Of a DNA stretch of 64,000 nucleotides, positions 16,301-25,505 are shown in pieces. Every line of letters begins with the position of its first letter. Within the stretch, counting starts at the first letter, position 1. The DNA lies in NCBI GenBank assembly GCA_017307955.1, contig JAFKFV010000010.1, positions 1 to 64,000 on the forward strand, written 5' to 3'. Both the position numbers and the translations under genes were made by a program. This DNA is from Allobosea sp. Lineage in GTDB: Bacteria; Pseudomonadota; Alphaproteobacteria; Rhizobiales; Kaistiaceae. Under the pieces are notes generated by a model that was not told where the DNA came from, ran no database searches, and saw nothing but the letters and a program-made list of their open reading frames with translations.

Positions 16301-18170
16301 CCTCGCGATCGCGAGACCGATCGGGGCGTCCCTTCGGCTTGTCGTAACGGCCCTTCGGCTTTGAGGACGCGCCGTCCTTGTCGCCGCCCCGCGATCCTGC
16401 TTTTTGCCCGCCCTTGTAGCGTCCGCCCTTGTGGGCGGGCTTCGGACCGCCTCGCGGCGCGCCATCGCCGCCGCCCGGGGCTTCCGCGCGTTCGATGCGG
16501 ATTTCTTCGTCGTCGGTGCGGCGCAGGGCTTCCTCGAAGCGTTCGGCGGCCTCGGCGGCGATCTCGAACTTGCTGTCGCGCTCGAAGATCTTGATCGCGC
16601 CGATCTCGTTCTTCGTCACATGGCCGCGCCGGCAGATGAGCGGCAGCAGCCATTTCGGATCGGCGTTTTTCTGGCGGCCGACCGAGAGGCGGAACCAGAC
16701 GGCGTCGCCGCCTTCCACCTCGCGCGGACCGCGACGCGGGCGCTCCTGACGATCGTCGGATTGCCGGTCGGAACGGGCGTGATCATCCCGCTGGCCGCGC
16801 TGCGGCCGCTCGCGATTGCCGCGGCGCTCGTCCGGCGCCTGGCCGACATCGACGAGTTCCTCCGGCTCCGGCAACCGGGCGCGGGCGAGGCGGACGAGGG
16901 CGGTCGCGGCGGCCTGCGGGCCGATCCGCTCCAGGAGCGCGGTCGCGATCTGCTCGTCCTCCGGCGTCGCCGGCTCGGCATTGGTGAAGGAGGCCAGCAG
17001 CCGCTCGCGATCGAGGGCACGGATCTCGTCGGCGGAGGGCGCCGCGCTCCAGCGCGCATCGACGCCGGCGGCGCGGATGAGCCGCAGCGCCTTGGCGCGC
17101 TGGGTATAGGGCACGAGCAAGGCGCTGACGCCCTTGCGGCCGGCGCGGCCGGTGCGGCCGCTCCTGTGAAGCATCACCGCCGGACCGGTCGGCAGGTCGG
17201 CATGCACGACGAGGCCGAGATCGGGCAGGTCGAGGCCGCGCGCGGCGACGTCGGTGGCGACGCAGACGCGGGCGCGGCCGTCGCGCAGCGCCTGAAGCGC
17301 ATGGTTGCGTTCGCTCTGGCTAAGCTCGCCGGAAAGGGCGACGGCGGCGAAACCGCGCTCGACGAGGCTCGCATGCAGGTGACGGACCGATTCGCGTGTC
17401 GCGCAGAAGACGAGAGTCGCGCCGACATCGAAGAAGCGCAGCGTATTGACGACGCCGAGCTCGACCTCGTTGGGCGCCACGCGCAGTGCACGATATTCGA
17501 TATCGCCATGCGGCTGGTTCTCGACGATCGTGTCGATCCTGAGCGCGTCCTTCTGGTAGCGGCGGGCGAGGCGCACGATCTCGCGCGGCAGAGTCGCCGA
17601 GAAGAGCAGGGTGCGCCGGGTCGGCGGCACCGAATCGAGGATCAGCTCGAGATCCTCGCGGAAGCCGAGATCGAGCATCTCGTCGGCCTCGTCGAGCACG
17701 ACGGCGCGCAGCGCCGAGACGTCGAGACGGCCGCGCTCCAGATGATCACGCAGGCGCCCCGGCGTGCCGACCACGATATGGGCGCCATCGGCGAGCGCGC
17801 GCTGCTCGCGGCGGACATCCATGCCGCCGACGGCGGTCGCGATGCGGGCGCCCGTATCGGCATACAGCCAGCCGAGCTCCTGGCGGACCTGCAGGGCGAG
17901 TTCGCGGGTGGGCGCGACGATGAGCGCGAGCGGCAGGTCGGCTTGCGGAAAGCGGGTCTCGCCGCCGAGCAGCGTCGAGGAGAGGGCGAGGCCATAGGCG
18001 ACCGTCTTGCCCGATCCCGTCTGCGCGGAGACGAGCAGGTCGCGCTCGCCGGCATCGCTGGCGACGACGGCGGCCTGCACCGGCGTCAGGCTCTTGTAGC
18101 CGCGCGCATCGAGGGCGGCGGCGAGCGCGGGATTGGAGATGGCGGGCGCGGTCGATTCTTCGGATGTCAT
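16296..18170 (-). CDS. DEAD-box ATP-dependent RNA helicase (DbpA/CsdA-like)
   Basis: The 624-residue protein carries the full DEAD-box set in order: Q-motif region LTPVQAAVV, Walker A AQTGSGKT, PTRELALQV, TPGRLRDHL, DEAD in VVLDEADEMLDLGF, SATLP, ATDVAARGLD and HRSGRTGRAG. After the two RecA domains comes a DbpA-like RNA-binding domain (about residues 470-560, including SVGRQKNADPKWLLPLICRR). A Lys/Arg/Gly-rich basic tail follows. Such enzymes remodel rRNA during ribosome assembly or mRNA in the cold. The gene is monocistronic and divergent from the ftsB-like gene. The family is certain; the exact subfamily is not. Confidence 0.95.
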   Translation of the reverse strand: MTSEESTAPAISNPALAAALDARGYKSLTPVQAAVVASDAGERDLLVSAQTGSGKTVAYGLALSSTLLGGETRFPQADLPLALIVAPTRELALQVRQELGWLYADTGARIATAVGGMDVRREQRALADGAHIVVGTPGRLRDHLERGRLDVSALRAVVLDEADEMLDLGFREDLELILDSVPPTRRTLLFSATLPREIVRLARRYQKDALRIDTIVENQPHGDIEYRALRVAPNEVELGVVNTLRFFDVGATLVFCATRESVRHLHASLVERGFAAVALSGELSQSERNHALQALRDGRARVCVATDVAARGLDLPDLGLVVHADLPTGPAVMLHRSGRTGRAGRKGVSALLVPYTQRAKALRLIRAAGVDARWSAAPSADEIRALDRERLLASFTNAEPATPEDEQIATALLERIGPQAAATALVRLARARLPEPEELVDVGQAPDERRGNRERPQRGQRDDHARSDRQSDDRQERPRRGPREVEGGDAVWFRLSVGRQKNADPKWLLPLICRRGHVTKNEIGAIKIFERDSKFEIAAEAAERFEEALRRTDDEEIRIERAEAPGGGDGAPRGGPKPAHKGGRYKGGQKAGSRGGDKDGASSKPKGRYDKPKGRPDRSRDREV

Positions 18171-18392
18171 CTATGTCTTTCGGCGCGCTTCGGTCGCGCA
18201 GTCGTTCGGGGCGCGCGCGCCTGGCGCACGCTCGCGGCGCGCCAGGATCGGAAAGGGCGGCGCCGCGCGGTTTCTCTTAGTCCACAAGGCCTGCCGCCGT
18301 CCATCGCCAACCATCTGCGCGCTCGGCAACGCGGCGTTAATCCTCGTCGATGATGATCCGTTCACCATGCTGCATCGCACCGGGCCCACCGC

Positions 18393-18728
18393 ATGACCAC
18401 CCGCCAGCGCCGCAATTCCCGCCGCCGCAAGCTGCTGCTGCCGCTCGGCGCCGTCGCGGTGATGGCCTATTTCGGCTATCACTCCTTCAATGGCGACTAT
18501 GGCATCTGGTCCCGCGACCGCATGAATCGCGAGGCGATCGGCCTCGAAGCGGAGCTCGAAAGCCTGAAGGCGCAGCGCCTTGCGCTGCAGGAGCGCTCGC
18601 GGCTGCTGCGCCCGGACAGCCTCGACCCGGACATGATCGACGAGCGCGCCCGCAGCAACCTCAATGTGCTGAAGCCGGACGAGCTCGTGATCGATCTTGC
18701 TGCGTCGCAGTCGGTCGCATCGCAGTAA
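18393..18728 (+). CDS. septum formation initiator family protein (FtsB/DivIC-like)
   Basis: A 111-residue bitopic membrane protein. It has a basic cytoplasmic start (RQRRNSRRRK), one membrane span (about residues 14-30, LLLPLGAVAVMAYFGYHSF), then a periplasmic coiled coil (REAIGLEAELESLKAQRLAL) and a short Asp-rich tail, DPDMIDERARSNLNV. That layout is the Pfam DivIC/FtsB family, which forms the FtsBLQ complex that activates septal peptidoglycan synthesis. Its position just before pdhA is the usual one in alphaproteobacteria. The 169 bases between it and pdhA leave room for a separate pdhA promoter. Confidence 0.88.
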   Translation: MTTRQRRNSRRRKLLLPLGAVAVMAYFGYHSFNGDYGIWSRDRMNREAIGLEAELESLKAQRLALQERSRLLRPDSLDPDMIDERARSNLNVLKPDELVIDLAASQSVASQ

Positions 18729-18897
18729 TTTTCGCGCTGCAGCGCGATTAACCGAAACCCGGTTCATCACCATTTAGGCAACGAAGTCATGTAGTTGGTG
18801 CATGGCTCCCGTGCTCGCCATGCATCTTGGATTGCGTATCGCCTTCGGATAACGTCACGCCCCATAGTTTGAGGGATAACGCTCCGGAGACGAAGGT

Positions 18898-19986
18898 ATG
18901 GCTGTAGCCAAATCGCAGGTCGGCAGCAAAGCCGGGTCGACCGACGGTCGCAAGGCAGCCGGGCATAGGGCCGCAAAAGCTGCGTCGCCCGCGCGCTCGG
19001 CAGCCGCGAAGCCGCAGGTCGCCGACTTCTCGCGCGAGGAGGAGCTCGAAGCCTATCGCGAGATGCTGCTGATCCGGCGGTTCGAGGAAAAGGCCGGCCA
19101 GATGTATGGCATGGGTCTCATCCACGGCTTCTGCCACCTCTATATCGGCCAGGAAGCGGTCGTCGTCGGCATGCAGATGGCGATCCGCAACGGCGAGGAT
19201 CAGGTGATCACCGGCTATCGCGACCATGGCCACATGCTCGCGACCGGAATGGACGCCAAGGGCGTCATGGCCGAGCTGACCGGCCGCCGCGACGGATATT
19301 CGCGCGGCAAGGGCGGCTCGATGCACATGTTCTCGATCGAGAAGCAGTTCTTCGGCGGCCATGGCATCGTCGGCGCCCAGGTCTCGCTCGGCACCGGCCT
19401 CGCCTTCGCCAATCGCTACCGCAAGAACGACCGCGTCTCGCTGACCTATTTCGGCGACGGCGCCGCCAACCAGGGCCAGGTCTACGAGAGCTTCAACATG
19501 GCGGAGCTGTGGAAGCTGCCCGTCATCTACATCATCGAGAACAATCGCTATGCGATGGGCACCTCGGTGACGCGCTCCTCGGCGCAGACGGATTTCTCGC
19601 GCCGCGGCCTCTCCTTCAACATTCCCGGCGAGCAGGTGGACGGCATGGATGTGCGCGCCGTGCGCGCCGCCGGCGAACGCGCCGTCGAATGGTGCCGCTC
19701 CGGCAAGGGTCCCTACATCCTCGAGATGCAGACCTACCGCTATCGCGGCCACTCGATGTCCGACCCGGCCAAGTACCGGTCGAAGGACGAAGTGCAGAAG
19801 ATGCGCAACGAGCACGACCCCATCGAGCAGGTGCGCCTGCGCCTCCTCGACAAGGGCTGGGCCAGCGAGGACGATCTCAAGAAGATCGACGCGGATGTCC
19901 GCGACATCGTCAACGAAGCGGCGGATTTCGCCCAGAACAGCCCCGAGCCGGACGTTGCCGAGCTCTGGACGGACATTCTCAAGTAA
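18898..19986 (+). CDS. pdhA: pyruvate dehydrogenase E1 component, alpha subunit
   Basis: At 362 residues this is of normal length for PdhA, apart from an Ala/Lys-rich N-terminal extension of about 40 residues common in this group. The fold starts at EELEAYREMLLIRRFEEKAG. The thiamine-diphosphate motif GDGAANQGQVYESFNMA lies near residue 185, and the phosphorylation-loop-like YRYRGHSMSDPAKYR near residue 280. With PdhB it decarboxylates pyruvate and acetylates the lipoyl group of E2 in the cytoplasm. It starts the operon pdhA-pdhB-pdhC, 15 bases before pdhB. Confidence 0.97.
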   Translation: MAVAKSQVGSKAGSTDGRKAAGHRAAKAASPARSAAAKPQVADFSREEELEAYREMLLIRRFEEKAGQMYGMGLIHGFCHLYIGQEAVVVGMQMAIRNGEDQVITGYRDHGHMLATGMDAKGVMAELTGRRDGYSRGKGGSMHMFSIEKQFFGGHGIVGAQVSLGTGLAFANRYRKNDRVSLTYFGDGAANQGQVYESFNMAELWKLPVIYIIENNRYAMGTSVTRSSAQTDFSRRGLSFNIPGEQVDGMDVRAVRAAGERAVEWCRSGKGPYILEMQTYRYRGHSMSDPAKYRSKDEVQKMRNEHDPIEQVRLRLLDKGWASEDDLKKIDADVRDIVNEAADFAQNSPEPDVAELWTDILK

Positions 19987-20001
19987 GGGCGGGGAAGAGA
20001 C

Positions 20002-21405
20002 ATGCCGATCGAGATTCTGATGCCGGCTCTCTCGCCGACCATGGAGGAGGGCAAGCTCTCCAAATGGCTCAAGAAGGAAGGCGATAGCGTCAAGTCCGGC
20101 GACGTCATCGCCGAGATCGAGACCGACAAGGCGACGATGGAAGTCGAGGCCATCGACGAGGGGACCGTGGGCAAGCTGCTCGTCCCCGAGGGCACCGAAA
20201 ACGTCAAGGTGAACACGCCGATCGCCGTCCTGCTGGCCGATGGCGAGGACGCCTCCGCCGCTTCCGCGCCGCCGGCCAAGGACGAGCAAGGCATCGCCGA
20301 GGCCGCCAAGAACGGGAGCGGCGAAGCGAATTCGGCGCCGGCCGCCAGCGCCGCCGCGCCCGTCCTGCCCGCGTCGGTCAAGGCCGATGTCGCGAGCGAT
20401 CCCGACATTCCGGCCGGCACCGAGTTCGTCACCATGACGGTGCGCGAGGCGCTTCGCGACGCGATGGCCGAGGAGATGCGCCGCGACGGCGACGTCTTCG
20501 TCATCGGCGAGGAAGTGGCGGAGTATCAGGGCGCCTACAAGATCACGCAGGGCCTCCTGCAGGAGTTCGGCGCCGACCGCGTCATCGACACGCCGATCAC
20601 CGAGCACGGCTTCGCGGGCCTTGCCACCGGCGCGGCGCTGGCCGGGCTGAAGCCGATCGTCGAGTTCATGACGTTCAACTTCGCCATGCAGGCGATCGAC
20701 CAGATCATCAACTCGGCCGCCAAGACGCTCTACATGTCGGGCGGCCAGCTCGGTGCCTCGATCGTCTTCCGTGGCCCGAACGGCGCCGCCGCCCGAGTCG
20801 GCGCGCAGCACAGCCAGGACTATTCGGCCTGGTACAGCCATGTTCCCGGCCTCAAGGTCGTGGCGCCCTATACGGCCGCCGACGCCAAGGGCCTGCTCAA
20901 GGCGGCGATCCGCGATCCCAATCCGGTGATCTTCCTCGAGAACGAGATCCTCTACGGCCACTCCTTCGAGGTGCCGAAGCTCGATGATTTCGTTCTGCCA
21001 ATCGGCAAGGCGCGCATCCACAAGGCCGGCAAGGACGTGACGCTAGTCTCGTTCGGCATCGGCATGACCTATACGGTCAAGGCCGCCGAGCAACTCGCCG
21101 CCGAAGGCATCGACGCCGAGGTCATCGACCTCCGCACGTTGCGCCCGCTCGACATCGACACCGTCGTCGCCTCGGTCATGAAGACCGGCCGCTGCGTCAC
21201 CGTCGAGGAAGGCTGGCCGCAGAACTCGATCGGCTCCGAGATCGCCTCGCAGCTGATGGAGAAGGCGTTCGACTATCTCGACGCGCCGGTGCTCAAGGTC
21301 ACGGGCAAGGACGTGCCGATGCCCTACGCTGCCAATCTCGAGAAGCTCGCTCTGCCGAGCGTCGCCGAAGTGATCGCGGCCGTGAAGGCCGTGACCTATC
21401 GCTAG
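20002..21405 (+). CDS. pdhB: pyruvate dehydrogenase E1 component, beta subunit with lipoyl domain
   Basis: The 467-residue protein is longer than a plain E1-beta because residues 1-78 are a biotinyl/lipoyl domain ([19 protein letters not shown]; lipoyl-lysine motif [11 protein letters not shown]). An Ala-rich linker (about 80-135) leads to the transketolase-type E1-beta body, with [27 protein letters not shown] and LRPLDIDTV. The lipoylated E1-beta is a known alphaproteobacterial arrangement. The domain closely resembles the one at the start of pdhC next door, consistent with duplication. It forms the E1 heterotetramer with PdhA. Start ATG at 20002 follows GGGGAAGAGAC. Confidence 0.97.
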   Translation: MPIEILMPALSPTMEEGKLSKWLKKEGDSVKSGDVIAEIETDKATMEVEAIDEGTVGKLLVPEGTENVKVNTPIAVLLADGEDASAASAPPAKDEQGIAEAAKNGSGEANSAPAASAAAPVLPASVKADVASDPDIPAGTEFVTMTVREALRDAMAEEMRRDGDVFVIGEEVAEYQGAYKITQGLLQEFGADRVIDTPITEHGFAGLATGAALAGLKPIVEFMTFNFAMQAIDQIINSAAKTLYMSGGQLGASIVFRGPNGAAARVGAQHSQDYSAWYSHVPGLKVVAPYTAADAKGLLKAAIRDPNPVIFLENEILYGHSFEVPKLDDFVLPIGKARIHKAGKDVTLVSFGIGMTYTVKAAEQLAAEGIDAEVIDLRTLRPLDIDTVVASVMKTGRCVTVEEGWPQNSIGSEIASQLMEKAFDYLDAPVLKVTGKDVPMPYAANLEKLALPSVAEVIAAVKAVTYR

Positions 21406-21417
21406 GGGGAGGCGACC

Positions 21418-22806
21418 ATGCCGATCAATATCCTGATGCCTGCGCTCTCTCCCACGATGGAAGAGGGCAACCTCGCCAAGTGGCACGTGAAGGAAGGCGA
21501 CAAGGTCAAGTCGGGCGACGTCATCGCCGAAATCGAGACCGACAAGGCGACGATGGAGGTCGAATCCATCGACGAGGGGACGGTCGGCAAGATCCTCGTT
21601 CCCGAGGGCACGCAGGGCGTGAAGGTAAACGCGCTGATCGCGGTGCTGCTCGCCGACGGCGAGGACGCCTCGGCGATCGGCGGCGATGTGGCTGCCAAGC
21701 CCACGGCTGACAAGCCCGCTGCCGAGAAGCCGGCCGAGAAGCCGGCGGCTGCTCCGGCTCCGGCCGCGCAGGCGGCGCCCGCCGCTGCGCCGGCTCCCGC
21801 GGCGGCTCCGCCGGCCGCCGCTGCGCCGGCACCGGCCGCGTCCGGCGAGCGTGTGTTCGCCTCGCCGCTCGCCCGCCGTCTGGCCAAGGAAGCCGGTCTC
21901 GATATTTCGAAGATCGCCGGCAGCGGGCCGCATGGCCGCGTGATCCAGGCCGATGTCGAGAGCGCCAAGGCTGGCGGCGCGGCGAAGGCCGCCGCCCCGG
22001 CTGCTGCTCCCGCCGCGGCGCCTGCTCAGGCCGCTGCGCCCGCACCCGCCGCTGCGCCGGCCGGCGCTTCGGATGCGCAGGTGCTGAAGCTCTTCCCCGA
22101 GGGCAGCTACGAGATCGTGCCGCATGACAACATGCGCAAGACGATCGCGCGCCGCCTGACGGAATCGAAGCAGACCGTCCCGCATTTCTACCTGACCATC
22201 GACACCGAGCTCGACGCGCTGCTGGCGCTGCGCGAGCAGATCAACGGCGCCGCGCCGAAGGACAAGGACGGCAACCCAGCCTACAAGGTCTCCGTCAACG
22301 ACATGATCATCAAGGCGATGGCCCTGTCGCTGAAGAAGGTGCCCGCGGCGAACGCCTCGTGGACCGATGGCGGCATGGTCGTGCACAAGGTGGTCGATGT
22401 CGGCGTCGCCGTCGCGATCCCCGGCGGGCTGATCACGCCTGTTGTCCGCAATGCCGACCAGAAGACGCTCTCCACCATCTCCAACGAGATGAAGGACCTC
22501 GCCAAGCGCGCGCGCGACCGCAAGCTGAAGCCCGAGGAATATCAGGGCGGCACGACCTCGGTCTCCAATCTCGGCATGTTCGGCGTCAAGGACTTCGCGG
22601 CGATCATCAATCCGCCGCATGCAACGATCCTCGCCGTCGGCGCCGGCATCCAGAAGCCGGTCGTGAAGAGCGGCGAGATCAAGATCGCAACCGTCATGTC
22701 GGTGACGCTCTCGACCGACCACCGCGTCGTCGACGGCGCGCTGGGCGCCGAACTGATGCAGGCTTTCCGCGGCTACATCGAAAAGCCGATGGGGATGCTG
22801 GTCTGA
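21418..22806 (+). CDS. pdhC: dihydrolipoamide acetyltransferase (E2) of pyruvate dehydrogenase
   Basis: The 462-residue protein has one lipoyl domain (residues 1-78, lysine in [11 protein letters not shown]). An Ala/Pro linker follows, then the E1/E3-binding domain (about 140-178, [20 protein letters not shown]) and a second Ala/Pro linker. The catalytic domain starts near residue 235 and has the active-site motif [14 protein letters not shown] near the C-terminus. It transfers acetyl from lipoyl to CoA and forms the complex core. The two long low-complexity linkers explain the Arg/Pro-rich spurious frames seen on other strands here. It lies 12 bases after pdhB. Identity is certain from domains and operon. 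Confidence 0.97.
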   Translation: MPINILMPALSPTMEEGNLAKWHVKEGDKVKSGDVIAEIETDKATMEVESIDEGTVGKILVPEGTQGVKVNALIAVLLADGEDASAIGGDVAAKPTADKPAAEKPAEKPAAAPAPAAQAAPAAAPAPAAAPPAAAAPAPAASGERVFASPLARRLAKEAGLDISKIAGSGPHGRVIQADVESAKAGGAAKAAAPAAAPAAAPAQAAAPAPAAAPAGASDAQVLKLFPEGSYEIVPHDNMRKTIARRLTESKQTVPHFYLTIDTELDALLALREQINGAAPKDKDGNPAYKVSVNDMIIKAMALSLKKVPAANASWTDGGMVVHKVVDVGVAVAIPGGLITPVVRNADQKTLSTISNEMKDLAKRARDRKLKPEEYQGGTTSVSNLGMFGVKDFAAIINPPHATILAVGAGIQKPVVKSGEIKIATVMSVTLSTDHRVVDGALGAELMQAFRGYIEKPMGMLV

Positions 22807-22902
22807 ACCGCGCCGCGACCCGCCGCCGCCTTGACCTCGCGCAAGGACGGCGGCGCCGCTTCGGGCAAGGTCGCCGCGTCTGAAATCAAGGGAGAAACGC
22901 CC

Positions 22903-23139
22903 ATGGCTCACACGCCGCATGAACTTGCCGAGGACTTTCCTGGCGAGCACGACAAGATCGCCCGCCTGAAGGCCGACGACGCGCATTTCGCGAAGCTGGT
23001 CGACGCCTATCACGAGGTGAACCGCGCCGTGCATCGCGCGGAGACCGATGTCGAGCCGACCGACGACATCCACATGACCGACATGCGCAAGAAGCGCATG
23101 CAGCTGAAAGACGAGATCGCCGCACGGCTGCGGGCGTGA
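22903..23139 (+). CDS. DUF465 (YdcH-like) small protein
   Basis: A 78-residue protein, highly charged and probably helical, with the DUF465 pattern ELAEDFPGEHDKIARLKADD, then FAKLVDAYHEVNRAVHRAE and a C-terminal MRKKRMQLKDEIAARLR. I take the ATG at 22903 because GGGAGA lies seven bases upstream and the family begins here; an in-frame frame to 22831 lacks support. Function is unknown across the family. It stands between the E2 and E3 genes of the dehydrogenase complex, which may reflect only gene order. A GC-rich hairpin follows it. Confidence 0.85.
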   Translation: MAHTPHELAEDFPGEHDKIARLKADDAHFAKLVDAYHEVNRAVHRAETDVEPTDDIHMTDMRKKRMQLKDEIAARLRA

Positions 23140-23144
23140 CGGTT

Positions 23145-23166
23145 CGCGGCGGGTCACCCCGCCGCG
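23145..23166 (+). other. GC-rich hairpin between the DUF465 gene and lpdA
   Basis: A perfect 9-base inverted repeat (CGCGGCGGG, loop TCAC, CCCGCCGCG) starts six bases after the DUF465 stop. There is no T-run, so it is not a standard intrinsic terminator. It may stabilise the upstream message or set the ratio of E3 to E1/E2. Confidence 0.4.
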
Positions 23167-23246
23167 CCTCCGCCAGACCGTGCATGTGACAAACCGGGAG
23201 ACCGGCGCCGCTTCGGCGGCCCGGCCATGGCGAAGGGGACGGGCCG

Positions 23247-24686
23247 ATGGCCAACACCTATGACGTGATCATCATCGGCTCGGGGCCGGGCGGCTATGTC
23301 GCGGCGATCCGGGCGGCGCAGCTGGGGCTGAAGACCGCGGTGGTCGAGGCGAAGCATCTGGGCGGCATCTGCCTTAACTGGGGCTGCATTCCGACCAAGG
23401 CGCTGCTGCGCTCGGCCGAAATCTATCACTATATGGAGCACGCCTCGGATTACGGTCTCTCGGCCGGCCAGGTGGGCTTCGACATCGGCGCGGTTTCCAA
23501 GCGCTCGCGCGGCGTCGCGGCACAGCTGAACCAGGGCGTCACGGGCCTCCTCAAGAAGAACAAGGTCGACGTCATCTGGGGCGTCGCCGAGATCGCGGCG
23601 CCGGGCAAGGTCACCGTGAAGCCTGCGCCCGCCGAGGCCTATGGCAAGCCGAACGTGCCGCCGAAGGGCGCGCTCGGGGCCGGCGACTATGAGGCGAAGT
23701 CGATCGTCGTCGCGACCGGCGCCCGGCCGCGTGCGCTGCCGGGCCTCGAGCCGGACGGCAAGCTGATCCTCACCTATTTCGAGGCCATGGTGCCCGAGAC
23801 GCTGCCGAAGAAGCTGCTCGTGATGGGCTCCGGCGCGATCGGCATCGAATTCGCCTCCTTCTACAGGACGCTCGGCGCCGAGGTGACGGTGGTCGAGGTG
23901 CTGCCGCAGATCCTGCCCGTCGAGGACGAGGAGATCGCCGCGCATGTGCGCAAGCGGCTGGAAAAGCAGGGCTTCCGCATCCTGACCGGCGCCAAGGTGA
24001 CGAAGGTCACGAAGGGCGCCAACTCGATCACCGCCACCGTCGAGACGGCGGACGGCAAGAGCGAGGAGATCACCGCCGACAAGATGATCTCCGCCGTCGG
24101 CGTCGTCGGCAATATCGAGGGGCTGGGCCTCGAGAAGCTCGGCGTCAAGACCGACCGCGGCTGCGTCGTCACCGACGGGCTCGGCCGCACCAACGTGCCC
24201 GGCATCTACGCGATCGGCGATGTCGCCGGCCCGCCGATGCTCGCCCACAAGGCCGAGCATGAGGGCGTGATCTGCGTCGAGGGCATCGCCGGGCAGCATC
24301 CGCATCCGATGGACAAGCTCAAGATCCCGGGCTGCACCTATTGCAACCCGCAGGTCGCCTCGGTCGGCCTCACCGAAAAGAAGGCACGCGAAGCGGGCTA
24401 CGACATCCGCGTCGGCAAGTTCCCCTTCATCGGCAATGGCAAGGCGATCGCGCTCGGCGAGCCGGAGGGGCTCGTGAAGACGATCTTCGACAAGAAGACC
24501 GGCCAGCTTCTCGGCGCGCATATGGTCGGCGCCGAGGTGACCGAACTGATCCAGGGCTTCGTGATCGCCATGAACCTCGAGACGACGGAGGAGGAACTGA
24601 TCCATTCCGTGTTCCCGCATCCGACGCTCTCCGAGACCATGCATGAAAGCGTCATGGGTGCCTATGGCCGCGCGATCCACATCTGA
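23247..24686 (+). CDS. lpdA: dihydrolipoamide dehydrogenase (E3)
   Basis: The 479-residue protein begins with the FAD-binding IIIGSGPGGYVAAIRAAQLG. The redox-active disulfide is in GGICLNWGCIPTKALL near residue 45. The second Rossmann motif is in VMGSGAIGIEFASFY near residue 195, and the FAD-contacting AIGDVAGPPMLAHKA is near 325. The C-terminal dimerisation domain has the catalytic His-Glu pair in HPHPTLSE (HPTLSE near residue 455). It reoxidises the dihydrolipoyl groups of the pyruvate dehydrogenase E2 with NAD+. There is no lipoyl domain, unlike some E3s. Start ATG at 23247 follows GAAGGGGAC. Confidence 0.97.
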   Translation: MANTYDVIIIGSGPGGYVAAIRAAQLGLKTAVVEAKHLGGICLNWGCIPTKALLRSAEIYHYMEHASDYGLSAGQVGFDIGAVSKRSRGVAAQLNQGVTGLLKKNKVDVIWGVAEIAAPGKVTVKPAPAEAYGKPNVPPKGALGAGDYEAKSIVVATGARPRALPGLEPDGKLILTYFEAMVPETLPKKLLVMGSGAIGIEFASFYRTLGAEVTVVEVLPQILPVEDEEIAAHVRKRLEKQGFRILTGAKVTKVTKGANSITATVETADGKSEEITADKMISAVGVVGNIEGLGLEKLGVKTDRGCVVTDGLGRTNVPGIYAIGDVAGPPMLAHKAEHEGVICVEGIAGQHPHPMDKLKIPGCTYCNPQVASVGLTEKKAREAGYDIRVGKFPFIGNGKAIALGEPEGLVKTIFDKKTGQLLGAHMVGAEVTELIQGFVIAMNLETTEEELIHSVFPHPTLSETMHESVMGAYGRAIHI

Positions 24687-24716
24687 GGCGGTGGATCGGT
24701 CCTCAGGAACCGCGGC

Positions 24717-25079
24717 ATGAGCAGGATCGCCCTCTGGGGCATCAAGAACTGCGACACGATGAAGAAGGCGCGCGCCTGGCTGGACAGCCACGGCGTCGCC
24801 TACGACTTCCGCGACTACAAGGCCGAGGGCGCCGACCCTGAGCGCCTCGCGGCCTGGGTCAAGGAACTCGGGTGGGAGACGGTTCTGAACCGCGCCGGCA
24901 CGACCTTCCGCACGCTTCCCGACGCCGACAAGCAAGACCTCGACGCCGCGAAGGCGGTTCGGCTGATGCTGGCGCAGCCTTCGATGATCAAGCGGCCGAT
25001 GCTGGAGCGGGAGGACGGCCTCCTCATCGCCGGCTTCAAGCCGGAGATCTATGCCGAACGGCTCGGGGTCGCCGGGTAG
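24717..25079 (+). CDS. ArsC/Spx-family reductase (YffB-like)
   Basis: The 120-residue thioredoxin-fold protein has IKNCDTMKKARAWLDSHGV, the YffB/Spx active-site region with a single Cys, followed by YDFRDYKAEG, WETVLNRAGTTFR and a late PSMIKRPMLE motif. These match the ArsC-like/YffB family, thought to act on glutathione-linked substrates. The second Cys of classical arsenate reductases is not seen, and no ars genes are nearby, so an arsenate role is unlikely. It follows lpdA by 30 bases and may be cotranscribed. Confidence 0.88.
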   Translation: MSRIALWGIKNCDTMKKARAWLDSHGVAYDFRDYKAEGADPERLAAWVKELGWETVLNRAGTTFRTLPDADKQDLDAAKAVRLMLAQPSMIKRPMLEREDGLLIAGFKPEIYAERLGVAG

Positions 25080-25203
25080 GGCACCAGGCGGGGGCAGGCG
25101 TCGCCCTCCCAGCTTTGAATCGATCCGAAACCGTTGCCAGCCGCGGCCTCGGGGTCTAAATGACGCCGGTGGAGCGATCCGCCTCCGACAGGATCAGACG
25201 ATA

Positions 25204-25491
25204 ATGACCGGCGCACCTTCGCCCGGCGATGGATTGGATGTCCATCGCCGCAGAACCCGTTTCCGGGCGTGGCATCGCGGCATGCGCGAGATGGACCTCA
25301 TTCTCGGCCGTTTCGCCGATGCCTCGATCGCGGCGCTTTCCGACGAGGAACTCGAGGCGCTCGACGCGTTGATGGAGGAGCAGGACCGCGACCTCTTCGC
25401 CTGGCTGACGGGCGAGGCGGCGGTTCCGTCGCATGCCGATACGCCGCTCTTCCGCAAGCTCTCCGCCTTCACGGGCGCCTCGCCCCGCTAA
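25204..25491 (+). CDS. sdhE: succinate dehydrogenase assembly factor SdhE
   Basis: The 95-residue protein belongs to the DUF339/Sdh5 family. It has the flavinylation motif RAWHRGMREMDLILGRFAD, and the acidic helix continues LSDEELEALDALMEEQDRDLF. The RGMREMD segment corresponds to the conserved RGxxE needed for covalent FAD attachment to SdhA. It acts as a small cytoplasmic chaperone for flavinylation. The ATG at 25204 is a sensible start just before the conserved region. It lies 14 bases before mfd, the order commonly seen in alphaproteobacteria. Confidence 0.92.
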   Translation: MTGAPSPGDGLDVHRRRTRFRAWHRGMREMDLILGRFADASIAALSDEELEALDALMEEQDRDLFAWLTGEAAVPSHADTPLFRKLSAFTGASPR

Positions 25492-25505
25492 ACCAAGACA
25501 GAGTG

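Noticed and set aside
20002..20235. Lipoyl domain on E1-beta as an abnormal fusion
   Set aside because: Lipoylated PdhB is a known and common form in alphaproteobacteria, so it is annotated but not reported as a discovery.
18787..21021. A long minus-strand frame opposite pdhA/pdhB
   Set aside because: It mirrors two certain genes, is dominated by Arg/Asp/His/Gly shadow composition and has no motif or ribosome site. High GC makes such antisense frames common.
24717..25079. Arsenate reductase role for the ArsC-like gene
   Set aside because: Only the YffB/Spx-type single-Cys region is visible and no arsenic genes are near, so a general YffB-like reductase is the better call.
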